Assembly: GCA_029262195.1 (NCBI GenBank) | Contig: JAJCZX010000030.1 | Coordinates: forward strand, 667,438 to 731,437 | Length of the DNA: 64,000 bases | Direction: 5' to 3' | Source of the DNA: Gemmatimonadota bacterium | GTDB taxonomy: Bacteria; Gemmatimonadota; Gemmatimonadetes; Gemmatimonadales; GWC2-71-9 | Shown here: positions 1-9,173 of the stretch, piece after piece | How the letters are laid out: every line of letters starts with the position of its first letter | Position numbering within the stretch: position 1 is the stretch's first letter | The notes under the pieces: model-generated | Told to the model about the DNA's origin: nothing | What the model saw: the letters and a program-made list of their open reading frames with translations, nothing else | The model's database searches: none | Position numbers and translations under genes: made by a program

Positions 1-303
1 CCAGGTCATGTTCGACACGATCCACTCCGGCACGCTTAACGACTGTGGTTCAAATCCATCGGAAGCATTGCCCCTCACATTCACAAGCCGTGCATTGGGC
101 AAAAAGAGAGCGTGGAAGGCTGGCCAATCCCGATCCTCACCTTCATTGGCCGAGATACCACCGTAGGCGGTCTCGACGGTCGCGAGTATTGCGGGATCGA
201 ATTCCTGCGCGGCGACCGGCACAACTGTGGCAAGGATCAACACCACCCCGACTGGCCAAATTAGTCGAAGGGAGCGGGTTGATCGGGAATAAAACGATTG
301 CAT
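1..303 (-). CDS. Secreted NTF2/SnoaL-like protein (3' end outside window)
   Basis: The minus strand is open from an ATG at 303 to the window edge, giving 101 codons without a stop. The start is supported by GGAGGA about 8 nt upstream. The product begins with a basic N-terminus and a hydrophobic stretch (about residues 14-31) ending in PVAAQ, a typical signal peptide, so it is probably exported. The mature part contains DWPAFHALFLPNARLV, which resembles the start of NTF2/SnoaL-like domains of secreted hypothetical proteins; this family call is by eye. The gene diverges from soxR and its -35/-10 elements bracket a SoxR-type palindrome, so it is the likely SoxR target. Function unknown; the C-terminal part is not in the window. 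Confidence 0.7.
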   Translation of the reverse strand, partial: MQSFYSRSTRSLRLIWPVGVVLILATVVPVAAQEFDPAILATVETAYGGISANEGEDRDWPAFHALFLPNARLVNVRGNASDGFEPQSLSVPEWIVSNMTW

Positions 304-371
304 CTGATGGTCCTCCAGGAAAACCGTTAACGAGAGTGGTGTTCGCATTGCGAAGAGAAGTAACGGTATTT

Positions 372-402
372 AAGCTACAACTTCAAGTTAACTTGAAGTC
401 AA
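372..402 (-). promoter_or_regulatory. SoxR box in a 19-bp-spacer promoter
   Basis: ACTTCAAGTTAACTTGAAGT at 380-399 is a perfect 20-bp palindrome and shares the CAAGTTAACTTG core of the enterobacterial soxS SoxR box. Read on the minus strand it lies between TTGACT (397-402, -35) and TAGCTT (372-377, -10) with a 19-bp spacer, the over-long spacing that MerR-family activators correct by DNA distortion. It would drive the divergent NTF2-like gene. On the plus strand TTGCGA (348-353) and TAAGCT (371-376), 17 bp apart, could be the soxR promoter, giving autorepression. Confidence 0.8.
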
Positions 403-414
403 GGATAAAGAACG

Positions 415-879
415 ATGCGATCGTCGACCGATTTGCTCGCCATCGGAGAGCTGGCCCGCCGTAGCGGAGTCGCAGCTTCTGCGCTCCGTTTCTACGAAGA
501 GCGCGGACTGATAGGTTCCCAGCGCACTCCCGGAAATCAACGCCGTTATCAGCGCGTCACATTGCGGCGAATCGGGGTTATCCGGGCAGCTCAAGCTCTT
601 GGAATCCCGCTCACGCGGATACACCAGGCGCTCAATGGCCTGCCCCACCGGCGAACGCCGACACAGAAGGACTGGGAACGCCTGGCGAAAAAGTGGGAAG
701 AGGATATCGACCGACGGATAGCGAAACTTCAACGAATAAAGTCAAAACTCACTTCATGCATTCAATGTGGGTGTCTTTCGATCGACGGATGCCCGCTCTA
801 CAACCCCGATGATCGCGCTGCGGAAATGGGAGCCGGTGCCCACGGGCTGCCACCACTGCAAGAACCAGAACTTGGGTGA
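415..879 (+). CDS. soxR: Redox-sensitive MerR-family activator SoxR
   Basis: This 154-residue protein has an N-terminal winged helix-turn-helix (about 7-75), a dimerisation helix and the C-terminal cluster C115-x2-C118-x-C120-x5-C126 followed by PLYNPDD. That spacing is the SoxR [2Fe-2S] ligand signature. SoxR senses redox-cycling compounds through cluster oxidation and activates promoters with long spacers. The gene starts 15 nt after a near-canonical SoxR box and diverges from a secreted NTF2-like gene. No soxS is visible, which fits non-enteric bacteria where SoxR controls its targets directly. It stands alone: the next gene ends on the opposite strand 37 nt away. Confidence 0.93.
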   Translation: MRSSTDLLAIGELARRSGVAASALRFYEERGLIGSQRTPGNQRRYQRVTLRRIGVIRAAQALGIPLTRIHQALNGLPHRRTPTQKDWERLAKKWEEDIDRRIAKLQRIKSKLTSCIQCGCLSIDGCPLYNPDDRAAEMGAGAHGLPPLQEPELG

Positions 880-916
880 ACCGTCGGGGCGCTTTCCTTC
901 TCCTCAACCGCAGTAA

Positions 917-3613
917 CTACTCGGTTCGCAACGCCTCCAAAGGATCGGTTCGAGCAGCTTTCCGTGCAGGATGGCCGCAGGCCGCAAGCGCGACAACCCC
1001 CATCGCGAAAAATGATGTTGCGAAAGTCTTCAGGTCGGTGGGAGTTAGTCCATATACCTGGCTCTCCATGAAACGGGAAAGCCAAAAAGCCAGGATACCA
1101 CCCAACGCCAAGCCTATCGCTGTCATCCGAGTGCCATCTATTAACACATTACGCAGGAGTTTGCTCGGGCTTGCTCCCAACGCAAGGCGCACGCCTAATT
1201 CTCGTTTGCGTTGGTTGACCACATAGAGCATCGTCCCATAAATGCCCAGGGCTGCGATCGTTGAAGCAATAAAGGCAAACAAAGCAAGCAACGTTCCGAG
1301 GAATTTTTTGTCAGCGACTGAGTCGCCAATCGCCACGGGCATACGCACCACTGTCGGGAGCGGTATAAGAGGATCGATTTCCAGCACCCCAGCCCGCATT
1401 GCCTCTGCTATGCCCCCGGTGTTACCAACCGTTCGCGCTACCACATTGAGTAGCGGGATCATATTTCCGAATTTTGCAAAAGGGACATAAATTTCGGGGT
1501 ATTCATCGTTCTCCAACCTCACAAATTTCACGTCACCGACTACGCCTTTGACAACGAGATTGGAGCCACGGACCTCGATCGAACGGCCTATCGGGTTTTC
1601 CCCTGGGAACAAACGCTCGGCGACTACATCACTCAAAATCGCCACGTCCGTTTCACCCTGCTCAAAAGCGTGGCCACGCTGTAATGGGATTCCCAGTACA
1701 CTGAAGTAATCCTCTGTGACTGGTTGGATTATCACCGAAGCGGTGTCCGATTCATCACCACCGACCGGGGCCAGAGTTGTCCTCCAGCAACACCGGCTTC
1801 CAGCAAACTCAGGGCTAAACGGTACCACCCATCCCGCTGCCACGGTTTGCACGCCCGGGACGGATCGTATGCGCCGCAACAATTCCTCGCCGAATCCCGT
1901 TACCGTTGGGTGGGCTGAATCCCCTTCGGAGTCGCCATACGAAGGCCGGAGTGACAACGGCATTACCCAAACGTCCTCCGCGTTGAACCCCGTTTCCACT
2001 CTGGTGAGGTTGACGAAACTATTGAAAAGAAGTGTTGCCCCAGCCAGAAGCACGAAGGCGATCGCAACCTCACCGCTAACCAGCGCACTTTTCAAACCGC
2101 CACTACGGCCAGATCCAATGAGGTTTGTGGTGGCTGTTTTGAGGGACTCGGAAAGGTTGGTTCGGGACCCGAAAAATGCGGGGACGATTCCGAACAACAG
2201 ACCGGTTACGACTGAAATAGCCAGAGAGAAGAAAAGTATTCTAAGGTCTATTGCGACTTCAGCGATGCGTGGCATGTCGCCGGGGTTGAGAACCTTAAAG
2301 GCACGCACGCCTCCGAACGCCACACCAACACCGGCGACACCACCGATAAACGAAAGTGTGACGCTTTCTGTGATGAGTTGGGCAATGATCCGGCCTCGTC
2401 CCGCACCGAGCGCCGACCGCAGGGCAATCTCTCTGACTCGAGCCGCGCCTCGTGCAAGTAGCAGATTTGCCGCGTTGGCACAGGCGATCAACAGTAGCAT
2501 TCCGACGGCGCCGAGCAACATATAGAGTGTCCCTTCGACACTTTGGATAGTGGCGTCTTCGAGCGAGAGGATTGGATACTTTTTGATTTCGCCGGAGTCG
2601 TCAATATACCAGTAGGGTAGTCTATCCGAAGCGTTTTGGACCCAGGTGTTGACCTCGGTTTGAACGTTCTCAATAGATCCGCCGGGCGCCAAACGACCAA
2701 CAACCGAAAGATTGTGAAACCCACGATCATCCAAAATTGCAGGGTCGTCGATGTCGTAGGGATACCAGATCGCCACATCACCCCCGACCACCGCTTCCGG
2801 GGGATGAAAACCCGGTGCGGCTATTCCTATTATCTCCAAATCCCTCTCGTTGAGGTTCACCGTCCGGCCTATGACAGTAGGATCACCCTGCCAGCGGCTA
2901 ACCCAGAATTCGTAACTCAAGACAACAACGCCACTCCCTTCGGCAACATCGCTGTCATCGATCAACCGCCCCCTGTCAGAGGCAAGTCCAAAAACGGAGA
3001 AGAACGACGGGGTGACTGCTGCAGCGTTGACCTTCAGGGCGGACCCATCATAAAGCAGGTCGACCGATTCTGAATTGGCAGCCGCCATTTGAGATAACGA
3101 CTGCAATGCTGACCATTCGCGGTACTCAGGAAGCGAATGAGCGCCGTTGTCGAAGAACACGATTTCGTCAGGCGACGGATACGGAAGGTCACGCAGCAAC
3201 ACCCGGTCGACCACGCTGTAGATAGTGGTAGTAGCACCGATGCCGGTAGCCATGACGACGATAACCGTGAACGCAAAGCCAGGCATTTTTCTCAATGTGC
3301 GCAACGCATAGTGGATGTCCTGGATGAGACTTCGCAACATGGTATTCCCCTTCGCCTTGCGGCGTTCATTCGTTTTTTTGCTACCTCCCTGTCGGCCCAG
3401 ACGCTCGGAGACTCCCCCCTGTACAGCCTGCACCACGAACCGCCCCAACAGTCCCCAGGAAGAGAGTCGGCCGCGACGACGTTGTTCAAAAACGATCGCG
3501 TCAGAAAAGGCTGCCAGAATCTCCGACTGATATCGGTCTTTAAAGTCACTCGGGTAGGCGTGTAAGGCAGCCCTGTAAATCGCTACTGACAGTCGCGGTG
3601 CAACCTGCTTCAC
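917..3613 (-). CDS. ADOP-type duplicated FtsX/MacB permease
   Basis: The 898-residue product has a short cytoplasmic prefix (about 1-90), a first membrane helix near 113-135 in the GIGATTTIYSVVDRVLL context, a MacB-type periplasmic core domain, an FtsX block of three helices (about 365-475), then a second core domain and a second FtsX block at the C-terminus. This two-fold architecture without its own ATPase defines the duplicated orphan permeases common in Acidobacteriota and Gemmatimonadota. The GTG start overlaps the stop of the upstream PadR gene (GTGA), so the two are translationally coupled. Substrate unknown; members are presumed to work in antimicrobial or lipid export, or as mechanotransmission subunits. 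Confidence 0.88.
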   Translation of the reverse strand: MKQVAPRLSVAIYRAALHAYPSDFKDRYQSEILAAFSDAIVFEQRRRGRLSSWGLLGRFVVQAVQGGVSERLGRQGGSKKTNERRKAKGNTMLRSLIQDIHYALRTLRKMPGFAFTVIVVMATGIGATTTIYSVVDRVLLRDLPYPSPDEIVFFDNGAHSLPEYREWSALQSLSQMAAANSESVDLLYDGSALKVNAAAVTPSFFSVFGLASDRGRLIDDSDVAEGSGVVVLSYEFWVSRWQGDPTVIGRTVNLNERDLEIIGIAAPGFHPPEAVVGGDVAIWYPYDIDDPAILDDRGFHNLSVVGRLAPGGSIENVQTEVNTWVQNASDRLPYWYIDDSGEIKKYPILSLEDATIQSVEGTLYMLLGAVGMLLLIACANAANLLLARGAARVREIALRSALGAGRGRIIAQLITESVTLSFIGGVAGVGVAFGGVRAFKVLNPGDMPRIAEVAIDLRILFFSLAISVVTGLLFGIVPAFFGSRTNLSESLKTATTNLIGSGRSGGLKSALVSGEVAIAFVLLAGATLLFNSFVNLTRVETGFNAEDVWVMPLSLRPSYGDSEGDSAHPTVTGFGEELLRRIRSVPGVQTVAAGWVVPFSPEFAGSRCCWRTTLAPVGGDESDTASVIIQPVTEDYFSVLGIPLQRGHAFEQGETDVAILSDVVAERLFPGENPIGRSIEVRGSNLVVKGVVGDVKFVRLENDEYPEIYVPFAKFGNMIPLLNVVARTVGNTGGIAEAMRAGVLEIDPLIPLPTVVRMPVAIGDSVADKKFLGTLLALFAFIASTIAALGIYGTMLYVVNQRKRELGVRLALGASPSKLLRNVLIDGTRMTAIGLALGGILAFWLSRFMESQVYGLTPTDLKTFATSFFAMGVVALAACGHPARKAARTDPLEALRTE

Positions 3614-3975
3614 CCTTGCCCCCCACCACCGTGAATCAGATTTCGCTCGCTAAAAGCGTCAGCGAGTTTGCGCATCCGCGCCGTTTCAGCCTGGAGCACC
3701 TGCCTTCCAAAATCCGTAATGCGGTAGTGACGTCTCCGTTGGTTGTCGGCATCGGGGGCATTGCGTTCATCAGCCGAAGCCACCAGCCCCTGGGCAATCA
3801 ACCTTTTGATGGATCTGTAAAGGTTGGAGGGGTCGAACCTGACCAGCCCGTCAGTCTCTTTTTCTATGTCCTTTGAAAGGCCATATCCGTGTCGTTCACC
3901 GTGAGCAAGAGAAAACAACACCAGATAATCCTTTGGGTGGAGCGGCAGAAGGGATTCGGTTTTCGTCATTTTCAC
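3610..3975 (-). CDS. PadR-family transcriptional regulator
   Basis: This 121-residue winged-helix protein contains LHPKDYLVLFSLAHGERHGYGLSKDI and a DPSNLYRSIKRLIAQGLV recognition segment typical of PadR. It can start at GTG 3975 or at ATG 3969; a weak GGATC lies closer to the GTG. It is first in a two-gene operon with the duplicated permease. A perfect 12-bp inverted repeat lies 12-52 bp upstream and overlaps a TATAAT-like -10, so autorepression and control of the permease are likely. The C-terminus continues as a charged helix to the overlapped stop. Confidence 0.88.
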   Translation of the reverse strand: MKMTKTESLLPLHPKDYLVLFSLAHGERHGYGLSKDIEKETDGLVRFDPSNLYRSIKRLIAQGLVASADERNAPDADNQRRRHYRITDFGRQVLQAETARMRKLADAFSERNLIHGGGGQG

Positions 3976-3986
3976 TGATGATCCAT

Positions 3987-4027
3987 TATATAGGTCAAAA
4001 CACTCAATAAGTCAGTTGACCTATATA
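3987..4027 (-). promoter_or_regulatory. PadR operator, perfect 12-bp inverted repeat
   Basis: TATATAGGTCAA at 3987-3998 is repeated inverted as TTGACCTATATA at 4016-4027 with a 17-bp centre. On the minus strand a TATAAT sits at the gene-proximal arm (3985-3990), so a bound regulator would block RNA polymerase. It lies immediately before the PadR-permease operon, consistent with autoregulation by that PadR. Binding is inferred from position and symmetry. Confidence 0.65.
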
Positions 4028-4152
4028 CCATCTGTATGGCGAAAAGTTGCAATAGACGCGATTTGGCCCAAAATCACGTGATCGGGAGGGCGACGGCAAA
4101 GAAAATCGGGCTACCTTCAACGGTTCAGGAACTGACCAAGAGGTGGTTGAAA

Positions 4153-6054
4153 TCAGGTGGGGCGCAACAACAACTCTACATCTGTCATCCCAGCCATGAG
4201 CCGATCAATATCGTCACCTACCGTTGTAGCAGCCGCGAGGTCCGTCGTCAGGCTTTCTACGGTTCCGGCTCCCGCAGTAAGACGAAGAAGTCCCAAACGG
4301 ATACTCTCAAGCGACGCCACTGCCTCGGCCAACCTGGTTTCAGTCTGGTTTCGGGCGTTCACCAAATCGAGCGGGATTTGACCACCAGTGGCGCGAGCTG
4401 CGGCCTGGGCTTCGTTTAATTTCTCAAGTGTCTGGCGAAGAGTCTGGGCATCCGCTTCGAGGTGACGCGCGACAGACGTAACGTCGCCCAGTTGAGTCTG
4501 GATTTCCCTGGGGAGTTGTTCATACAGACCGTCCACCGCAAACCCGATTTGCAATTCGGTGGCGCGATGAGTTGGTCGAACGGGCAGAGCTTTTCTTTTC
4601 AAGCCAGCGCCCGCCACCTTGAACAACCAATCGGCGAACTCTCCTTTCCAGAACTTGAAGCGTCGCTCAGCTTTGTGGTCGACGCGCCGAGCCCTGAGCA
4701 TCGCCGCGATTGACTCCAGGCCAACCGATGCTGCGCCCGAACCAAGAAAAAGAATGGCCCAGAGACTTCCACTGCCTGGGAGAAGGTCCATCATTCCCCA
4801 GAAACTCATCAGAAATGCTCCGGCTGCTGCCGCAGCGGCTCGGTGCGCTCCCATTTCAACTTTCGACGGCTCAACCCCATGTGTATAGGCCAACTCTTCT
4901 CGCCGTCTTTCAAGTTCGGTCCGCAGTGCCGCGAGGAGATCCTCCTTCGAGTGGCCAGAGGCAAGCAGCCGTCGGATTCTCTGAATGACTAGAACGCCTG
5001 CGGGCCCAAGCACGATACCGCCAAACGCAGCCATCACGGCCCGCACCATTGCCATGTCTCCAGAAAACGTAAAAACGGTAGCTCCGACCGTTGCCGCCAC
5101 CGTCAGGCTGGTTGCGAAATAGGTCACGCCATCGCCGGGGAGGTCGATGGGGTCGTTAATGAAATTCCTCACCGCCACCGGCAACTCGCGACGTTCGCTA
5201 TTCGCGGCATCAATCGCCTCTGCGAAAAATCCGGCAGTTTCGAAGCGTGAATCGGGATCCTTGGCCACGCACCTGTCCACGCAACGCGCCAGGCGAGTGG
5301 GAACGTGGGGTGCCACGGTTTTGAGCGGCGCGACAGTTTCTTCAATATGCTGACGCAACACTTCCGAAGCGTTTTCGTCCTGAAACGGGAGCGTACCTGA
5401 CAGCGCAAAGAAACCTACGATCCCCATGGAATAGATATCGCTCCGCGCATCCACACCTGCCCCACCAGCCTGTTCCGGACTCATAAACTCCGCAGTCCCT
5501 ATTATCTCACCGACACCCGTTGCTGCCGTCCCTTCCATCAATCCTGCAATGCCAAAATCGGCGACGAGGGCACGCCCGGATCCCTCCTCTATCAGGATGT
5601 TGTCCGGTTTGATATCTCGATGGACGACGCCCTGCGAATGGGCATAGGCAAGAGCCCAGGCGACCTCTTTTAGAATGCGGGCGCCTTCGGACGGCGGAAG
5701 TGGCCCTCGTTCCTGGACCCGCTGGCCAAGCGTGCTCCCGACCACATAGGACATTGCGAAATACACGAAGTCGCCCGCCTCGTCCACTGCGTGAATCGGA
5801 ATGATGTTCGGATGAGAAAGCTTTGCCGCCATTCGGGCTTCCCGCAGGAACCTTTCTCTCAGGCTCTCATCGCGAGACAACTCCAGCGGCAGTACTTTGA
5901 GCGCAACCGGACGATCCAACTGGACTTCCTGGGCGAGGTACACGATCCCCATACCTCCGCGCCCGATCTCGGCCTCAAGTGAATACTTTCCGGCCAGGGC
6001 TTCCTGGAGAGCGAGAAAGTGCGGATCGATTTGTGGTGTCAATTCCATCTCCAA
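4153..6054 (-). CDS. Transmembrane Ser/Thr protein kinase (Hanks type)
   Basis: The N-terminal kinase domain (about 24-285 of 633) has all key elements: glycine loop GRGGMG 31-36, lysine K53, the HRD motif H145-D147 with N152, DFG 166-168 and the GTAEFMSPEQ activation-loop end. The rest holds four hydrophobic segments (about 315-460), one pair separated by a charged SHKEDL segment, and a C-terminal coiled-coil-like region rich in Leu/Ala/Glu. No PASTA, TPR or beta-propeller sensor is visible, so the signal sensed is unknown. It should phosphorylate Ser/Thr on cytoplasmic proteins. The gene is transcribed alone, between two PadR-permease units, and diverges from the second. Confidence 0.9.
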   Translation of the reverse strand: MEMELTPQIDPHFLALQEALAGKYSLEAEIGRGGMGIVYLAQEVQLDRPVALKVLPLELSRDESLRERFLREARMAAKLSHPNIIPIHAVDEAGDFVYFAMSYVVGSTLGQRVQERGPLPPSEGARILKEVAWALAYAHSQGVVHRDIKPDNILIEEGSGRALVADFGIAGLMEGTAATGVGEIIGTAEFMSPEQAGGAGVDARSDIYSMGIVGFFALSGTLPFQDENASEVLRQHIEETVAPLKTVAPHVPTRLARCVDRCVAKDPDSRFETAGFFAEAIDAANSERRELPVAVRNFINDPIDLPGDGVTYFATSLTVAATVGATVFTFSGDMAMVRAVMAAFGGIVLGPAGVLVIQRIRRLLASGHSKEDLLAALRTELERRREELAYTHGVEPSKVEMGAHRAAAAAAGAFLMSFWGMMDLLPGSGSLWAILFLGSGAASVGLESIAAMLRARRVDHKAERRFKFWKGEFADWLFKVAGAGLKRKALPVRPTHRATELQIGFAVDGLYEQLPREIQTQLGDVTSVARHLEADAQTLRQTLEKLNEAQAAARATGGQIPLDLVNARNQTETRLAEAVASLESIRLGLLRLTAGAGTVESLTTDLAAATTVGDDIDRLMAGMTDVELLLRPT

Positions 6055-6171
6055 TCCGTTTGGCCTCCGTTTCTACCCCGCCAAACATTCATGGTTTATG
6101 CTAACCCGATCTTTCCGCGGGGGAAAGGAAGTTCTTCCAACCGCCGGGAACCTGCGCGCAACTCTGGGATA

Positions 6172-6194
6172 CTACAATCAATTTTACTTTGTAG
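6172..6194 (+). promoter_or_regulatory. Candidate PadR operator
   Basis: CTACAA (6172-6177) and TTGTAG (6189-6194) form a short inverted repeat that ends 7 nt before the PadR ATG. Position mirrors the operator of the first PadR-permease pair, but the arms are short and the sequence is different. Confidence 0.35.
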
Positions 6195-6201
6195 AATAGA
6201 A

Positions 6202-6540
6202 ATGGGAAAGACTAACATCTTAGGTAGTTTCGAACATCTGGTACTCCTCGCCCTTGTGCATCTGGGGGAAGAATCTTACGGAGTTACGGTCCGGCAGGAA
6301 TTGGAACAAAAGTCAGGGAAGACCATCTCGATCGGCGCTGTTTACGCCACGTTGGACCGACTTGAAGGAAAAAATCTAATATCCTCCCGCCACTCCGGCG
6401 CCGACCCGGCTCGCGGTGGAAAACCCCGCCGACATTTCAAAGTGCTCCCGGCGGGGGAATTAGCCCTGGCTAGATCAAGGGAATTGCTGGAAAAGATGTG
6501 GCACGGAATTGATTTAAATAAAGAGCGACCAACGGGATGA
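6202..6540 (+). CDS. PadR-family transcriptional regulator
   Basis: The 112-residue product starts MGKTNILGSFEHLVLLALVHL and carries the PadR winged helix with ISIGAVYATLDRLEGKNLI as recognition region. The open frame extends upstream to 6019, but that part overlaps the divergent kinase start, has no family resemblance and includes no good ribosome site, so ATG 6202 is chosen. The leader before it is very short if a promoter lies in the inverted repeat. Its stop overlaps the start of the downstream permease (ATGA), the same coupling seen in the other PadR-permease pairs of the window. It probably represses its own operon. Confidence 0.85.
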   Translation: MGKTNILGSFEHLVLLALVHLGEESYGVTVRQELEQKSGKTISIGAVYATLDRLEGKNLISSRHSGADPARGGKPRRHFKVLPAGELALARSRELLEKMWHGIDLNKERPTG

Positions 6541-9173
6541 AAAATCGCCCGCCTCGCATCTGTGAATTTTTTCTGGAGTTAATTCTTCCTGCTCGCGACG
6601 CCGATGTCATAGTCGGCGACCTGCACGAGGAGTTTGCCCAAAAAACAAAAAGCTTGGGGTATACCAGGTCCACGTTCTGGTACTGTGGGGAGATGGTACG
6701 ATCTTCCTGGCCCTCGCTACGCCGTAAGCTAGCCCCTTCGAATATCAGAAGAGCAATCATGCAAGAGTGGCCTTCCGAGATACGATTTGCCGTCCGCGGA
6801 ATTCGAAAAGACGGCCTCACATCGGCGGCTGCTATATTCGCGCTTACACTTGGAATCGCCGCAACCACCGCAATTTTTACCGTGGCCGACAGGGTCGTCA
6901 TTAGCCCGCTCCCTTATCCCGATTCGGATCGGCTGGCAATTGTTTGGAACGACTGGAGCGGAGACGGCGCCGGGCGCGGATCACAGTCGATACCCGAACT
7001 AATGGATCTCAGAGAGAGATCTACCACCATAGTGAACGCAGCAGGAGTTCAATTCTTCTCAACATCCATAGGCGCCGGTCAAAGCCGTGCCATTGTGCAG
7101 GCAATCGGTGCCTCACCATCATTGTTTTCAATGCTCGGCACGGTGCCTGCGCTCGGAACGTTTTTTTCTCCCGGGCACGAATCAGGCTCGGAACAACAGG
7201 TGGTCGCGCTGAGCTATTCATTTTGGATGAGTAATTTTGGAGGCGACCCTGATGTGGTGGGACGCGAGGTGCTGCTTGATTCGGCTACGGCAACGGTGGT
7301 GGGGGTACTACCGAAGGATTTCTTGGTACCCGTGAATTTCGGCTTCAAACCCGACATCTACACTCCAACAATCACGCACGGCGGAAGGACACCGCCACGC
7401 TCAGTCCATGGTTTGCGTACGGTCATCCGAACTGCCGAGGGTGTTTCACCACGGGCATTGGCGGCCGACCTCGGTCAGATTTCGAGTCAAATCAAAGAGC
7501 TATACCCTTCGGAATACAATGAGACCTTTTCTTTCCGGGCGACTCCGCTCAAACAGGTACTGTTCGGTGATCTCCGGACCCCCGCCCTGCTCCTCACGGG
7601 AATGGCCAGCCTCGTGCTCCTAGTAGCATGTGCCAACGTCGCCAATCTCTTGATGGTCAAGGCAACCGGGAGGGAGAGGGAGCTAGCTGTACGGGCAGCA
7701 TTAGGGGCTTCCCGGTCAAGGCTGTTGAGACAACAACTCATCGAAAATCTGGCTCTTGCACTATGCGGAGGGCTGCTCGGAATCTTCGTCGCCGCTGGTT
7801 CGTTAGACCTCATGCTCGCTCTCAATTCCGACCTCGCCCTTAGGCTAGGAGATGCTTCTTTAAGCCCCCGAACAGTAGGATTTACAAGCCTGGCAGCTCT
7901 CGGTTCGGCACTGATGTTCGGATTGGGTCCAGCTCTAAACTCGACTCGTAGCGCCACTCAGGCCGCCAGACTCAGGCAAGGTGCGCGAGGCAGAGCACGT
8001 TCACGTTGGCACGAGCCCATTATCGCGTTGCAGGTTGCTATTGCCCTCGTGATGATGATCGGCGCGGGTCTTTTGACACGAAGTTATCAAAGTTTGAATT
8101 CCGTCGAGATCGGAATCACGGTTGACCAGACGGTCGCTGTGAAAGTGAATCTGGCGGGATGGGACACCCCGCAAGCTCGGGACCTCTACAGCACCGTGGT
8201 TAACCGGACACGTAACCTGCCGAGGGTTATGGGCGTCGGGACCGTAAACAACATTCCGATCGGCGACCACGCCAGCGACTGGCCTCACGACATTATCGGA
8301 ACAGAAGAAAATTTCAGTGCCGATTTCATGACGGTCAGCCCGGGGTACTTCGAAGCAATCGGCGCGCATATTGTGGCGGGGCGTGATTTCACGGAAGACG
8401 ATACCGAGGGAGTTGAACCGGTCGTGGTGGTAAACGAACAGATCGCGCTAGCATGGCCCGGAGGTAATCCCGTTGGTGCACAGATTGCACCCATGACCCG
8501 AGAAGGAGAGACACAGAAGCCAGTCACCATAGTTGGTGTTGTTTCTAACATCCGCACGACTGGACTTGAGACCGAAATTGAGCCGCAGATATACTACCCT
8601 AACACCCAGCTGACTTTAGGCCTTTTTTCGCCAAAGAACATGTGGATCGTAGCCCGCACATCAGGCGATCCCGCAACGGTCGGAGCACAGATTCGAAACG
8701 AGGTAGTGCAACTGGCCCCAAACGTTGCGTCCCCCGAAATCGTAGAATTGAGCGACATAGTTTCTGGTTCAACCGCTCTCAACAGGTTCGCTCTGGCTCT
8801 CGTGGGATCTTTCGCGTTGGTGGGACTGTTGTTAACCACCGTCGGTATTTCAGGTGTTATGGCCTTCGTTGTGAGAGCGGAACGAAAGGAAATCGGCATT
8901 CGGTTGGCGCTCGGCGCTGCTTCGGGCCGGGTGGTATCGGGAGTGATGTCTCGATCAATGCGTTCGGTGGCAGTAGGATCGATTCTTGGAATATTGGTAT
9001 CACTGGCGGCAACGAGACTCCTCGCGAATCAACTGTTCGAGATCTCCCCGACAGACCCGATTTCAATCGCGTTGGCCACCGCATTGATTCTCAGCGTAGC
9101 AACCTTGACAAGTTGGATACCGGCAACTCGCGCGGCGCGGATAAGCCCGCTTGAAACACTTCAAGAAGAGTGA
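6537..9173 (+). CDS. ADOP-type duplicated FtsX/MacB permease with prefix domain
   Basis: The 878-residue product begins with the cytoplasmic prefix CEFFLELILPARDADVIVGDL, resembling the permease prefix domain of ADOP proteins. A first helix follows near residue 97, then a MacB-like periplasmic domain, an FtsX helix block (about 345-465), a second periplasmic domain and a C-terminal FtsX block ending in ARISPLETLQEE. The conserved LVACANVANLLMVKATGRERELAVRAALGA stretch is split here into LLVACANVANLL and ERELAVRAALGA. The ATG overlaps the PadR stop by 4 nt. No ATPase is nearby; it must borrow one or work without. Its last codons overlap the convergent racemase gene by 13 nt. Confidence 0.88.
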   Translation: MKNRPPRICEFFLELILPARDADVIVGDLHEEFAQKTKSLGYTRSTFWYCGEMVRSSWPSLRRKLAPSNIRRAIMQEWPSEIRFAVRGIRKDGLTSAAAIFALTLGIAATTAIFTVADRVVISPLPYPDSDRLAIVWNDWSGDGAGRGSQSIPELMDLRERSTTIVNAAGVQFFSTSIGAGQSRAIVQAIGASPSLFSMLGTVPALGTFFSPGHESGSEQQVVALSYSFWMSNFGGDPDVVGREVLLDSATATVVGVLPKDFLVPVNFGFKPDIYTPTITHGGRTPPRSVHGLRTVIRTAEGVSPRALAADLGQISSQIKELYPSEYNETFSFRATPLKQVLFGDLRTPALLLTGMASLVLLVACANVANLLMVKATGRERELAVRAALGASRSRLLRQQLIENLALALCGGLLGIFVAAGSLDLMLALNSDLALRLGDASLSPRTVGFTSLAALGSALMFGLGPALNSTRSATQAARLRQGARGRARSRWHEPIIALQVAIALVMMIGAGLLTRSYQSLNSVEIGITVDQTVAVKVNLAGWDTPQARDLYSTVVNRTRNLPRVMGVGTVNNIPIGDHASDWPHDIIGTEENFSADFMTVSPGYFEAIGAHIVAGRDFTEDDTEGVEPVVVVNEQIALAWPGGNPVGAQIAPMTREGETQKPVTIVGVVSNIRTTGLETEIEPQIYYPNTQLTLGLFSPKNMWIVARTSGDPATVGAQIRNEVVQLAPNVASPEIVELSDIVSGSTALNRFALALVGSFALVGLLLTTVGISGVMAFVVRAERKEIGIRLALGAASGRVVSGVMSRSMRSVAVGSILGILVSLAATRLLANQLFEISPTDPISIALATALILSVATLTSWIPATRAARISPLETLQEE

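Noticed and set aside
45..464. A 139-codon plus-strand frame.
   Set aside because: It is antisense to the signal-peptide-bearing minus-strand gene, crosses the SoxR box and overlaps the soxR start.
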